A stretch of DNA of 64,000 nucleotides from Agrobacterium sp. RAC06 (lineage in GTDB: Bacteria > Pseudomonadota > Alphaproteobacteria > Rhizobiales > Rhizobiaceae). Under the pieces are notes generated by a model. It ran no database searches, was not told where the DNA came from, and worked only from the letters and a program-made list of their open reading frames with translations. The stretch lies in assembly GCF_001713475.1 (NCBI RefSeq), contig NZ_CP016499.1:3130501-3194500 (forward strand). The letters run 5' to 3'. This document shows, piece by piece, positions 35,887 to 44,569 of the stretch. How positions within the stretch are numbered: the stretch's first letter is position 1; each line of letters starts with the position of its first letter. The translations under genes and the position numbers were made by a program.

Positions 35887-35900
35887 GGCATAGCTATGCC
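35887..35900. promoter_or_regulatory. Perfect 14-bp palindrome upstream of carD
   Basis: GGCATAGCTATGCC is perfectly self-complementary with no spacer, which suits a dimeric DNA-binding protein better than an RNA hairpin. It lies 212 bases before the carD start. Confidence 0.4.
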
Positions 35901-36112
35901 CTGAACCATCACGAAAGCAAACTCACTACCGCGCGATATACGTGACATCGGCGACACTTTTGTGTCGTGTCTCAGTCGCGACGAGGGTGGCGTTTGATTG
36001 TGTCGCGGACTGGATCAGGATGACAAGTCTCGCAACCTTGTCGTCTCATCCGGGCCTGACCGACCCGGCGCCGGCATCACGCCGGGAGCAAAACAGGGAG
36101 TATTTGAATAGA

Positions 36113-36685
36113 ATGACGACCCAGCAGAAGAAGACTTCCTCGGCACGCCACGGCTTCAAGACCGGCGAGTCGATCGTATACCCGGCCCATGGCGTGGGTA
36201 CCATCACCACCATCGAAGAGCAAGAAGTCGCCGGCATGAAGCTCGAGCTTTTTGTCATCGATTTCGAAAAGGACAAGATGCGTCTGAAGGTTCCGGTTGC
36301 CAAGGCCGTGAGCATCGGAATGCGCAAGCTGTCCGAGACAGATTTTGTCGATCGCGCGCTGAAGGTGGTTCAGGGCAAGGCTCGCGTGAAGCGTACCATG
36401 TGGTCGCGTCGCGCTCAGGAATATGATGCCAAGATCAATTCCGGTGACCTGATCTCCATCGCTGAAGTCGTTCGCGACCTCTATCGTGCCGAGAACCAGC
36501 CGGAGCAGTCCTACTCCGAGCGTCAGCTCTATGAAGCTGCTCTCGATCGCATGGCACGTGAAATCGCTGCCGTGAACAAGATGTCCGAGACGGAGGCCGT
36601 TCGCCTTGTCGAGGTCAACCTTGCCAAGGGTCCCAAGCGCGGCAAGACGATCGAAGAAGACGATACACAGGAAGAAGCGGCGTAA
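36113..36685 (+). CDS. carD: CarD-family transcriptional regulator
   Basis: This 190-residue protein binds RNA polymerase beta subunit and stabilises open promoter complexes. The N-terminal CarD/TRCF RNAP-interacting domain (about 12-70) contains GESIVYPAHGVGTITTIEEQ and the VIDFEKDKMRLKVPVAKA stretch. The C-terminal helical domain (about 85-165) carries MWSRRAQEYDAKINSGD and the YSERQLYEAALDRMAREIAA stretch. ATG 36113 follows CAGGGAG; the in-frame 35942 start is unlikely. In this group CarD supports transcription of ribosomal and other strong promoters. A strong terminator follows immediately. Confidence 0.93.
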   Translation: MTTQQKKTSSARHGFKTGESIVYPAHGVGTITTIEEQEVAGMKLELFVIDFEKDKMRLKVPVAKAVSIGMRKLSETDFVDRALKVVQGKARVKRTMWSRRAQEYDAKINSGDLISIAEVVRDLYRAENQPEQSYSERQLYEAALDRMAREIAAVNKMSETEAVRLVEVNLAKGPKRGKTIEEDDTQEEAA

Positions 36686-36707
36686 ACCGCTTCGACTTTT
36701 GGTCATG

Positions 36708-36740
36708 AAAAAACCTCCGGCGAAATCCGGAGGTTTTTTT
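36708..36740 (+). terminator. Rho-independent terminator after carD
   Basis: The stem AACCTCCGG / CCGGAGGTT with a 6-base loop is followed by seven T residues, 23 bases after the carD stop. Confidence 0.94.
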
Positions 36741-36773
36741 GTGCCTGCCGTCGGCCAAAGTCGATTGCCAGGC

Positions 36774-36801
36774 AAAGAAAAACCCCGCCGAAGCGGGGTT
36801 T
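36774..36801 (-). terminator. Rho-independent terminator for the Bax-inhibitor-1 gene
   Basis: The stem AACCCCGC / GCGGGGTT with loop CGAA lies 22 bases past the stop of the leftward gene. Read leftward it ends in a T-rich tract. Confidence 0.88.
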
Positions 36802-36822
36802 CCCAGAGCCTGCCTTTAACCG

Positions 36823-37560
36823 TCAGTTCCGGTTTCCAAGGAAACGCAGGAGGAACAGGAAGAGGTTGATGAAGTCGAGGTAGAGACGCAGAGCGCCCAT
36901 GATAGCGTTGCGGCCGGCCATCTCGCTCGAATTGCTCTCGTGATAGGACTCCTTGATCGACTGCGTGTCATAGGCGGTAAGACCGGCAAAGATCAGTACG
37001 CCGATCACTGAGATCGCGAAGTCGAGGGCCGAGGAGGCCATGAACAGGTTGACCAGCGAGGCGATGATCAGGCCGAAGAGACCCATCATCAGGAACGAGC
37101 CCATGGCCGACAGGTCACGCTTGGTGGTGTAGCCATAGAGCGACAGGGCACCGAACGAGGCGGCCGTGACGAAGAAGGTCTGCACGATGCTTGCGCCCGT
37201 GTAGATCAGGAAGATCGACGACAGCGACAGGCCCATCATTGCGGCATAGACCCAGAAGGTCGTCTGCGCGGCTGCGACGCTCATCTTGTGGATCCTGAAG
37301 CTCAGGAAGAAGACCATGGCGACCGGTGCCAGGATGACCACCCACTTCAGCGGGCTCAGGAAGATCGCCTGGCCGAAAGCCGTGAGTTCGCCGCCGGAAA
37401 CCGCCAACTGAAAGGTTGCAAAGGCTGCGATACCGGTGATGGCGAGGCCCAATGCCATCAGGTTGTAGACCTTCAGCATATAGGCGCGCAGACCTTCGTC
37501 GATCATCGTGGCCGACTGGGTCTGACCCTGACGGCTCTGATAGTTGCGAAGTTCGGACAT
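36823..37560 (-). CDS. Bax inhibitor-1 / YccA-YbhL family membrane protein
   Basis: This 245-residue inner-membrane protein has seven predicted membrane segments. It is Bax inhibitor-1-like (TMBIM family), with a short N-terminal soluble tail (MSELRNYQSRQGQTQSATMI) and family stretches FLSPLKWVVILAPVAMVFFL and AGLTAYDTQSIKES near the end. In bacteria these proteins interact with FtsH and may act as pH-gated calcium channels; that is family knowledge. ATG 37560 begins the family-like N-terminus; the frame stays open further upstream. A terminator lies between it and carD. Confidence 0.93.
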   Translation of the reverse strand: MSELRNYQSRQGQTQSATMIDEGLRAYMLKVYNLMALGLAITGIAAFATFQLAVSGGELTAFGQAIFLSPLKWVVILAPVAMVFFLSFRIHKMSVAAAQTTFWVYAAMMGLSLSSIFLIYTGASIVQTFFVTAASFGALSLYGYTTKRDLSAMGSFLMMGLFGLIIASLVNLFMASSALDFAISVIGVLIFAGLTAYDTQSIKESYHESNSSEMAGRNAIMGALRLYLDFINLFLFLLRFLGNRN

Positions 37561-37736
37561 GTTTTCCTCTCTCAAAGCTTCGATATTGGACAGCAGAGCC
37601 CGGATGGCTCCCGCGCCGCTGCGAAGCCCAGCATGCGTGCTTTCAATATGAGAGGTTCCCCCGTCCACGACAAGGGCCACAATCTTAAATCGCGGTAATA
37701 CTGCGGGCGGCGGGGCCTTGCCCGCCGCATCCGACC

Positions 37737-40283
37737 TTAAAGCTCGCGAAGGACAGGGGCTGCCTTCTGACCGAGGATGCGCCAGGTTCCGGCCAGACCG
37801 ATACCGATCGTAACTACCAGCGCGATCACGAGGGTCATCGCTGCGACATCGGGCAGGAAGTTGGACGGCAGCTTCATGATCTGGCTGAGCACGAACCAGG
37901 CGATCCCGCCACCGGCTACCAGCGCAAAGAGCGCCGTGGCCGCGCCAAGCAGCATGTATTCGTAGGTGAAGGCGCGGATCAGCATGGCGCGGGTCGCCCC
38001 CAGCGTCTTCAGGATGACTGCATCATGGGTGCGTGCCCGGTTGCCGGCTGCCAGTGCACCCGACAGAACCAGGACGGACGCAATCAGCGCGATGGCAGCG
38101 GCCGCACGGATCGCCGTTGCCAGCTGTCCGACGAGGCGATCAACGACATCGAGGGCGTCCTTCACCCTGACGGTCGTGATTGTCGGGAACTGTTGTGTGA
38201 CCGAGCGCAGGATCGAGGCTTCCTCCGCGGAGGTCGCGTCCTGGTCGATCAGCGTCGCCAGCCAGGCATGGGGGGCGCCGGCGAAGGTGTTCGGCGAGAA
38301 CACCATGACGAAATTCATCGACAGGCTTTCCCATTCGACGGTGCGGAAATTGGCGATCTTCGCCGTGATGTTGCGGCCGAGGACATTGATGGTGATCGTG
38401 TCGCCAATCTTCAGGCCGAGCTCGCGCCCTTCCTGCTCTGCAAAGGATACGAGTGGCTCCCCGGTGTAGCCGTCCGCCCACCATTCACCCTCGGTGACGG
38501 TGCTGTTTTCCGGTATGTTCTTCGCATAGGTCAGACCACGGTCGCCGCGCAAAACCCAGCGGCCTTCCGGCGGCACCTCGACCTTGGCGACATCGGTGCC
38601 GTTGAGCTCGACGATACGGCCGCGCAACATCGGTACCTCGATCAGCTTGCCTTCGGGTGCCATGCCTTCGACGAGATTGCGGAAGCCGTCAATCTCACCG
38701 CTCTGGATGTCGACGAAGAAGAAGTTCGGTGCCCGTTCCGGCAGGTTGCCCGTCAGTTCGCGCCGCAGATTGCCATCGATCAGCGCGAGCGCCACGAGCA
38801 GGCTGAGACCAAGGCCGAGCGACAGTGTGACTGCAGGGGTCAGGGCGCCGGGGCGGTGGATGTTGCCGACGGCAAGCCTCAAGGCTGCGGAATGGATCGG
38901 AGGGCTGCGCTTCGCAAGCCAGGCGATGCCCATGGCAACCACACGGAGCAGCACGAAGCCTGCCGCCATGGCGGCCAGGAAGATCGTCGCGATCCGCTGT
39001 TGCTCCGAGGTGAAGATGGCAAGCGCCGCCAGGGCGCCGAGCGCCAACGCCATGGCAAACAGGTATGGCCAGGACGGAAGGCCCGACGCTTCGAAGCCCT
39101 GCTCGCGGAACAGTGCTGTCGCCGGCACCTTGCGGGCATGGCCCAGCGGCAGGATGGCAAAGGCAAAGGTGACCAGCATGCCGAAGACGGCCGCCAGAAG
39201 AAGTGCGCGCGGATAAAGCGTTGCTTCGGCGGAGATCGGCAGGATGCCGGAGAGATAATTTGCGACGATTGGTGGGGCGATTGCACCGAGCACGAGGCCG
39301 GCGAGGATACCCACGGATGCCACCAGAGTGATCTGGATCAGGTAGACCATGACAACGACCGAGGCCGGTGCGCCGACGCATTTCAGAGTGGCGATGACGG
39401 TTCGTTTGGAATCGAGGAAGGCGCGAACGGCATTGGCGACGCCGACCCCGCCGACCACGAGCGCCGTGAGGCCGACCAGAGTCAGGAACTGCGAGAAGCG
39501 CTCGACATTCTCCGTCAGGGCGGGAGCCGCCCGATCACTGCTGCGGATCGACCATCCTGCCGTCGGATGCTCGGCTTGAGCGCGCTCGCGAATGGCATCT
39601 GCCGTCGGTGCGGGCTCGTTATAGCGGATTTTGTAGGCGTGTTCGACGAGGCTGCCGGTCGCCACTAGGCCGCTTGTGAAGAGGCCTTCGCGGCTGGTCA
39701 GGAAGCGCGGGGCAAAGCCGAAACCGTCAGAGATCGAATCTGGCTCTGTGACGATCGTGCCGTTGATCCGGAACCGAGCATTGCCGACGAGCAATTCGTC
39801 GCCGACCCTCATGTTCATGCGTTCAAGCAGAAGAGGGGCGACAACCGCGCCATAGGCGCCATTGTCCGCAACGAGCAATTCGGAAAGTGGCTGGTCAGGG
39901 GCGGCGATCAGTCTGCCATAGAGCGGATAGGCTTCATCAACCGCCTTGATTTCGACCAGTGACTGATCCGATCCGTCCGGCAGGCGGGCCATGGAGCGCA
40001 GATTGGTGGTGACGGAGACCGTGCCGAAGCCTTCGAGGAAGGCCAGTTCGTCCGAGGTCGCCTCGCGATTGTCGAGTTCGAAACGAACGTCGCCCGCCAG
40101 AAGTGTCCGTCCCTCCGAGGAGATGGCATTTGTGATTGCCGTCGATACGGAGTTCACGGCTGCGATCGCACCGGTTCCCAGCGCAATGCAGGCGAGGAAG
40201 ATGTAGAAGCCACTTAGGCCGCCACGCAGTTCGCGCAGGGCGATACGGAAGGCAATGGACAGACGCGTGCCGAAGGATGTCAT
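37737..40283 (-). CDS. ABC transporter permease, FtsX-like (YbbP family)
   Basis: This 848-residue inner-membrane protein has a membrane helix near residues 20-45, a periplasmic MacB-like domain, FtsX permease helices around 275-410, then more helices (about 420-520), a second periplasmic region and a C-terminal FtsX-like domain (about 725-848). This is the YbbP layout, thought to export or extract lipid-like or peptide substrates from the inner membrane. Its start overlaps the stop of the upstream ATPase gene by four bases (ATGA), so translation is coupled. With the adjacent TesA-like esterase it forms the common ybbAP-tesA neighbourhood. Confidence 0.92.
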   Translation of the reverse strand: MTSFGTRLSIAFRIALRELRGGLSGFYIFLACIALGTGAIAAVNSVSTAITNAISSEGRTLLAGDVRFELDNREATSDELAFLEGFGTVSVTTNLRSMARLPDGSDQSLVEIKAVDEAYPLYGRLIAAPDQPLSELLVADNGAYGAVVAPLLLERMNMRVGDELLVGNARFRINGTIVTEPDSISDGFGFAPRFLTSREGLFTSGLVATGSLVEHAYKIRYNEPAPTADAIRERAQAEHPTAGWSIRSSDRAAPALTENVERFSQFLTLVGLTALVVGGVGVANAVRAFLDSKRTVIATLKCVGAPASVVVMVYLIQITLVASVGILAGLVLGAIAPPIVANYLSGILPISAEATLYPRALLLAAVFGMLVTFAFAILPLGHARKVPATALFREQGFEASGLPSWPYLFAMALALGALAALAIFTSEQQRIATIFLAAMAAGFVLLRVVAMGIAWLAKRSPPIHSAALRLAVGNIHRPGALTPAVTLSLGLGLSLLVALALIDGNLRRELTGNLPERAPNFFFVDIQSGEIDGFRNLVEGMAPEGKLIEVPMLRGRIVELNGTDVAKVEVPPEGRWVLRGDRGLTYAKNIPENSTVTEGEWWADGYTGEPLVSFAEQEGRELGLKIGDTITINVLGRNITAKIANFRTVEWESLSMNFVMVFSPNTFAGAPHAWLATLIDQDATSAEEASILRSVTQQFPTITTVRVKDALDVVDRLVGQLATAIRAAAAIALIASVLVLSGALAAGNRARTHDAVILKTLGATRAMLIRAFTYEYMLLGAATALFALVAGGGIAWFVLSQIMKLPSNFLPDVAAMTLVIALVVTIGIGLAGTWRILGQKAAPVLREL

Positions 40284-40999
40284 GCGGACACCGAAGCGAG
40301 ACGGGTCTGCTCGGTTCGGCTGTCTCCGGCGATGCGGCCGGATGCCACCTTGATCTGCCGGGTGCAGCGGGCGGCAAGCGCCGTATCGTGGGTGACGAGG
40401 ATCAGTGTCATGCCACGTTCCTGCTGCTTGGAAAACAGAAGGTCAGCGATCTGGCGGCCGGTCTCTGTGTCGAGATTGCCGGTCGGCTCGTCTGCGATCA
40501 GGACAGCGGGAGACGGCGCGAGCGCTCGGGCGATCGCCACGCGCTGCTGTTCACCACCGGACAATTGGCCGGGATAGTGGCTGAGACGCTCGCCGAGGCC
40601 GACGGACTCCAGTTCCTTGCGTGCGATGTCAAAGGCGCCCTTCACATTGGCGAGTTCCAGAGGAACTGCGACGTTCTCGAGCGCCGTCATGTTGGCGATC
40701 AGATGGAAGGACTGGAAGACGATGCCGATGTTCTTGCCGCGGAAATCGGCGAGCCGGTCTTCACTCAGGGTGTGAAGCGGCGTGTTGCGAACGTGGATCT
40801 CGCCGCTGTCGAGGCGTTCCAGTCCGGCCAGCACCATCAGAAGCGTCGACTTGCCGGAGCCGGATGGCCCGACGATGCCCACGGCTTCACTTTCAGCGAT
40901 CGAAAGATCGATGCTCTTCAAGACGTGAACGGATGCTGCGGCGTTGCCAAGGGTGAGATCGGCGCTTTTCAGTTCGATGATGCTGTTTCTCACACTCAT
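40280..40999 (-). CDS. ABC transporter ATP-binding protein (YbbA family)
   Basis: This 239-residue ATPase partners the YbbP-like permease. Walker [10 protein letters not shown] (44-52), signature LSGGEQQR (146-153) and Walker B LIADE (167-171) are intact, and it matches the LolD/MacB/YbbA group. ATG 40999 gives a family-like N-terminus; an alternative GTG two codons downstream also fits AGGA at better spacing, and the open frame further upstream looks untranslated. It is divergent from the esterase gene across 68 bases. Confidence 0.93.
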   Translation of the reverse strand: MSVRNSIIELKSADLTLGNAAASVHVLKSIDLSIAESEAVGIVGPSGSGKSTLLMVLAGLERLDSGEIHVRNTPLHTLSEDRLADFRGKNIGIVFQSFHLIANMTALENVAVPLELANVKGAFDIARKELESVGLGERLSHYPGQLSGGEQQRVAIARALAPSPAVLIADEPTGNLDTETGRQIADLLFSKQQERGMTLILVTHDTALAARCTRQIKVASGRIAGDSRTEQTRLASVSA

Positions 41000-41067
41000 C
41001 CATCCTATATCTGCGGGACTGAAGCTTCGCCGCACTGCGGCATTCTTGCCAATCTAGGGAAGCCACC

Positions 41068-41715
41068 ATGACATTTAAAGCAGTGCTCCTTCATTTCGCC
41101 GTGATCCTGCTGGCCACCTTTGCCGGTCCGCGGATTGCTGCGGCCGAACCGCTCCAGCTAGTGGGCCTCGGTGACAGCCTGATGGCAGGCTATCAATTGC
41201 CACAGGAAGACGCTTTGCCGGCCCAGCTGCAGCGCGAGCTTGTGGCCAAGGGACATGACGTCGTGATCAGCAATGCCGGCGTTTCTGGCGATACGACCTC
41301 CGGCGGGCTGTCACGCGTCGACTGGTCGGTGCCGGAGGGGACCGATGGCGTCATCCTCGAACTGGGCGCCAACGACGCACTGCGCGGTATTCCGCCGGAG
41401 CAGACCGAGAAGAACCTGGAGCAGATCATTATCCGGCTGAAAGAGCGGGATATCCCGATCCTGCTCGTGGGTATGCTGGCGCCGCCGAATATGGGTGATG
41501 ACTACGGCAAGAGGTTCAATGCGATCTATCCACGGCTTGCCGAAAAACATGATCTGCCGCTCTACCCCTTCGTGCTCGACGGCGTGATCACCGAACGCAG
41601 CCTGCTGCTCGAGGACGGGATGCACCCGAACACGGAAGGCCTGAAGCTTATGGCAGAACGCATCCTGCCTCTCGCCGAATCTTGGGTGGCAGGCATCAAG
41701 GGGCAGTCAAACTAA
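41068..41715 (+). CDS. TesA-like GDSL arylesterase/thioesterase, exported
   Basis: This 215-residue SGNH/GDSL hydrolase has a signal peptide (about 1-26, cut after AAA before EPLQL). Catalytic Ser37 is in GLGDSLMAGYQ, the oxyanion Asn in ELGANDAL, and the Asp/His pair (about Asp183 and His186) is in EDGMHPNTEG. In E. coli TesA is a periplasmic thioesterase/lysophospholipase/arylesterase. GGGAAG lies near ATG 41068. It is divergent from the ybbAP-like ABC genes, a pairing seen in many proteobacteria that suggests a common envelope-lipid role. Confidence 0.92.
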   Translation: MTFKAVLLHFAVILLATFAGPRIAAAEPLQLVGLGDSLMAGYQLPQEDALPAQLQRELVAKGHDVVISNAGVSGDTTSGGLSRVDWSVPEGTDGVILELGANDALRGIPPEQTEKNLEQIIIRLKERDIPILLVGMLAPPNMGDDYGKRFNAIYPRLAEKHDLPLYPFVLDGVITERSLLLEDGMHPNTEGLKLMAERILPLAESWVAGIKGQSN

Positions 41716-41781
41716 ACGCTTGCGCCTGATGTCATTGCATGATTCGCTGTGAGCACCTGCAAAAGATTCGGGGAGCGCTCC

Positions 41782-42375
41782 ATGCCGAGATTGTTCACTG
41801 CCCTCGAAATTCCGCGCAGCGCTGCAATGAGCCTTTCATTGCTGCGCGGTGGTCTCCCCGGGGCTCGCTGGATCGATGTGGAGAATTACCACATCACGCT
41901 GCGCTTCATCGGTGATGTAGATGGCCGAACGGCAGACGAAGTCGTCGACAGGCTCGACCGGATCGACCGCCCCGAATTCTCCCTGACCCTGAATGGTATC
42001 GGTTCCTTTGGTTCAAAGAAGCCGCATTCGATCTGGGCAGGCGTCTCTCCTGCGCCCGAACTCTTCGCGCTGCAGAGCGAGATCGAGCGCATCTGCCAGC
42101 GCATCGGCTTGCCGCCGGACCCGCGCAAGTTCACCCCGCACGTGACACTTGCCCGCTTGAAGGCCTCGCGCGTCGAGGACGTCGTGCACTACCTGAGCGG
42201 TCGTGGCAACTTCCACACCATGCCATTTTGCGTTGGACGCTTCGTGCTTCTGTCGTCCCGGGAATCCGTCGGCGGCGGTCCCTATCTCACCGAGGAGATC
42301 TTCCCTCTCTACGAGACGGGTGGTTACTCGAATTTCGAGACGACCGCGCAGCAGCCCGAAAAAAGCATGCTGTAG
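41782..42375 (+). CDS. thpR: RNA 2',3'-cyclic phosphodiesterase (2'-5' RNA ligase family)
   Basis: This 197-residue protein of the 2H phosphoesterase superfamily opens 2',3'-cyclic phosphates on RNA and can ligate 2'-5' ends. Both HxT motifs are visible: HITL (37-40) and HVTL (120-123). ATG 41782 follows GGGGAGCG; the in-frame ATG upstream (41749) is not family-like. Its 3' end overlaps the convergent phosphatase gene by 52 bases, so the two genes share coding DNA on opposite strands. Confidence 0.92.
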   Translation: MPRLFTALEIPRSAAMSLSLLRGGLPGARWIDVENYHITLRFIGDVDGRTADEVVDRLDRIDRPEFSLTLNGIGSFGSKKPHSIWAGVSPAPELFALQSEIERICQRIGLPPDPRKFTPHVTLARLKASRVEDVVHYLSGRGNFHTMPFCVGRFVLLSSRESVGGGPYLTEEIFPLYETGGYSNFETTAQQPEKSML

Positions 42376-42782
42376 ACCCGCTCGAAATCTTCGGTTTCCC
42401 CGTAGTAGGGGTCGGGCACATCTTCTTGCCTCCCGAATGCGAGCTCCGCGAAGAGATGCAGGCTGGCTGTCGCGTGCTGCGGCCGAAGCGCCTGCAGGCT
42501 TGCCAGATTGCTTCTGTCCATCGCGACCACCAGATCGAACCGGCCGAAGTCCTGGGGCTGCACCTGACGGGCGCGCTGTCGGGAGATGTCGATCCCGTTT
42601 GCCGCCGCGGCCTTGATCGACCGGCGATCCGGCGGATTTCCGATGTGCCAGTTGCCAATTCCGGCCGAAGCGATCACGGGCTTTTCGCTGGTCCCTGCGG
42701 TAAGGTGGCGGTAGATTCCTTCCGCCAGCGGTGACCGGCAAATGTTGCCCAGGCAGACGAAGAGAATGGATGGTGCCGGCAT
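42324..42782 (-). CDS. Low-molecular-weight protein tyrosine phosphatase
   Basis: This 152-residue cytoplasmic phosphatase has the P-loop Cys-x5-Arg in VCLGNICRS (Cys10, Arg16), and the general-acid Asp in the DPYYG loop (Asp124). Family members dephosphorylate tyrosine on bacterial kinases and exopolysaccharide regulators, but the partner here is unknown. ATG 42782 begins the family-like sequence; upstream ORF codons are not conserved. Its last 52 bases lie antisense to the thpR 3' end. It is divergent from the pterin dehydratase gene. Confidence 0.92.
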   Translation of the reverse strand: MPAPSILFVCLGNICRSPLAEGIYRHLTAGTSEKPVIASAGIGNWHIGNPPDRRSIKAAAANGIDISRQRARQVQPQDFGRFDLVVAMDRSNLASLQALRPQHATASLHLFAELAFGRQEDVPDPYYGETEDFERVYSMLFSGCCAVVSKFE

Positions 42783-42810
42783 CGGTTGATCCAGAAGGAG
42801 GAGTTTCAGC

Positions 42811-43113
42811 ATGAAATACGAGAAACTGGATACGACGTCCATCGCAGCGCGGTTGGAGGAGTTGCATGGCTGGGCGCTGGGGCGTGATGGTGCCGCGATC
42901 GAAAAACACTTCGTCTTCCGCGATTTTCGCCAGGCCTTTGGCTTTATGGCGGAATGTGCGCTGGCTGCGGAAAAGCTCGATCACCACCCGGAATGGTTCA
43001 ATGTCTATAAAAAGGTCGATGTGACCCTCACCACCCATTCTGCCGGCGGTGTGACGGAACTCGATTTCATGCTCGCCGTTCTCATGGAACTGGCAGCTGC
43101 CCGGAACGGATGA
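42811..43113 (+). CDS. phhB: 4a-hydroxytetrahydrobiopterin (pterin-4-alpha-carbinolamine) dehydratase
   Basis: This 100-residue enzyme dehydrates 4a-carbinolamine during tetrahydrobiopterin recycling. The family core [20 protein letters not shown] with TTH is visible near residues 55-77. AAGGAGGAG precedes the ATG at good spacing. No phenylalanine hydroxylase gene is in the window, so in this organism it may support another pterin-dependent step or act as a stand-alone recycling enzyme. Confidence 0.93.
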   Translation: MKYEKLDTTSIAARLEELHGWALGRDGAAIEKHFVFRDFRQAFGFMAECALAAEKLDHHPEWFNVYKKVDVTLTTHSAGGVTELDFMLAVLMELAAARNG

Positions 43114-43182
43114 CGGTGATTGAAATTGCAGGCTGCCATTCACATATGATTGATCGGGTCCGAACGAAAGGATCGATGGGCT

Positions 43183-43563
43183 ATGGATGACGTGAAGATC
43201 GGTGAGATCCTGCTTCCCGGCGACGAGGAAACCCAGGAGCGACAGGAAGCGAAGGTTCGTAGCCGTTTTTGGCCGACCTTCAAAAAGGCTGCCCGACAGA
43301 TACCGTTTTCGCGGGATCTTGTGGCCGCTTACTACTGTGCCACAGATCGCGAAACGCCCTTTCGTGTCAGGGGTATCCTGTTGGCGGCTTTGGGCTATTT
43401 CGTCCTGCCAATCGATGTCGTGCCAGATATTCTCGCGGTTGTCGGCTTCACCGATGACATCGCGGTACTCACCACGGCGATCGCCCTGATCAACAGGCAT
43501 ATCAAGGATCGCCACTATGAGGCAGCCGACGTCGTCCTAGCGGACAAGGAGAGGCGGGCCTGA
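43183..43563 (+). CDS. DUF1232 (YkvA-like) protein
   Basis: This 126-residue protein has a DUF1232 core at about residues 58-100, including VLPIDVVPDILAVVGFTDD. The family has one hydrophobic hairpin and no known biochemical role. ATG 43183 follows AAAGGA with somewhat long spacing. An in-frame TTG at 43150 would add eleven residues. It lies 69 bases after phhB on the same strand. Confidence 0.85.
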   Translation: MDDVKIGEILLPGDEETQERQEAKVRSRFWPTFKKAARQIPFSRDLVAAYYCATDRETPFRVRGILLAALGYFVLPIDVVPDILAVVGFTDDIAVLTTAIALINRHIKDRHYEAADVVLADKERRA

Positions 43564-43828
43564 ACTTTGCCCCAGGCTGCCTTGATGCCCAAAGCAGCCC
43601 AACTCTTGCCTTTTTCTTTCCTTCTACATCATCGGCAGGACCGAGGTCCCAAAACCGTTTTTTGCCGGATTTCGGGGCGCTAGACGGTATGCCGACACCG
43701 AATGTGACAACAAGGCGTGCGTCGTTCACCGTTTGGTAAGGTAAATTAAGTCAAACTGAACACAGGTTTTGACGATGAGCGCCCGGTCTTTTGGCTGGGT
43801 GATGGATGGAAACAACCGGCAGGAAGAC

Positions 43829-44332
43829 ATGTTCGTAAGAAGTAGCGTAACCGCACTGGCAATCCTCCTGGCGAGCAGCGGGCTCGCCAACGCGCAATCG
43901 CCCACGCGAATCGAGCAGTTCAGGGCCTGGGGTGCCTACTCCTACAAGTCGAATGGCGGCACCGTGTGCTACGTGCTTTCCGTTCCGACGGCCAAGGAGC
44001 CGGCGAGTGTCAATCATGGCGACATCTTCTTTGTCGTCTCGCAGCGCCCGGGTCAGAACATCTCGTATGAGCCACAGGCCATGATGGGGTACCCGATGAA
44101 GGGCGACTCCAAGGTGAATGTGACGATCGACAACAAGAATTTCGTGCTGTTCGTCAAGGACAGCTCGGCATGGGTCGAAAACGCAGCCGAAGAACCGGCA
44201 CTCGTTGCCGCCATGAAGGGCGGCTCGACCATGACCGTCAAGGCGACGTCGGCTCGTGGCACGGCCACAAGCTACACCTACTCGCTTTCGGGGATCTCTG
44301 CCGCGCTGCAGAAGATCGAGAACTGCAGGTAA
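43829..44332 (+). CDS. Invasion-associated locus B (IalB) family periplasmic protein
   Basis: This 167-residue protein has a signal peptide (about 1-22, VTALAILLASSGLANAQ) and then an IalB-like domain: FRAWGAYSYKSNGGTVCYVL, a GDIFFVVSQRPGQN stretch, and a C-terminal IENCR, with Cys near 46 and 166 perhaps disulfide bonded. IalB was first linked to erythrocyte invasion in Bartonella, but relatives are widespread in rhizobia with unknown function. ATG 43829 has AGGAAG just upstream; the in-frame start at 43769 adds residues unlike a signal. A hairpin (44361-44382) ends it. Confidence 0.88.
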   Translation: MFVRSSVTALAILLASSGLANAQSPTRIEQFRAWGAYSYKSNGGTVCYVLSVPTAKEPASVNHGDIFFVVSQRPGQNISYEPQAMMGYPMKGDSKVNVTIDNKNFVLFVKDSSAWVENAAEEPALVAAMKGGSTMTVKATSARGTATSYTYSLSGISAALQKIENCR

Positions 44333-44360
44333 GCCTGCATTGCATGTTTGGTTTGGGGAA

Positions 44361-44382
44361 GGCCGGCGCAACATCGCCGGCC
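44361..44382 (+). terminator. Terminator-like hairpin after IalB gene
   Basis: The stem GGCCGGCG / CGCCGGCC with a 6-base loop lies 28 bases after the IalB stop, followed by a mixed T/C tract. This suggests termination before rlmN. Confidence 0.75.
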
Positions 44383-44569
44383 TCCTTCATTTCTGCATGA
44401 CCGCCCTTCGTGAGGTCGGGGTGACGGAAGGCAAAAAAGCTGCTATTGGCCGCTGCAAACGAAAGCGATGGGGCCGTTCCCCTGTTCGCAAGGTCCACGA
44501 ATCCATATCTGCCAGCCGGGAAAGCGCTCCATCCGAGCGTCCTTGTCCTGTGGTCCAGAGGTCCAGACG

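Larger units (their letters stand above)
35730..36112. other. Intergenic region upstream of carD
   Basis: These 383 bases hold a stem-loop (35804-35825) and a perfect 14-bp palindrome (35887-35900), both listed separately, and should include the carD promoter and leader. The frame ahead of carD is open from 35942 but shows no family similarity. Confidence 0.55.

Noticed and set aside
37288..39668. Long rightward frames opposite the Bax-inhibitor and ABC permease genes
   Set aside because: Antisense shadows with high Arg/Asp/Gly content; the membrane proteins on the minus strand are clear.
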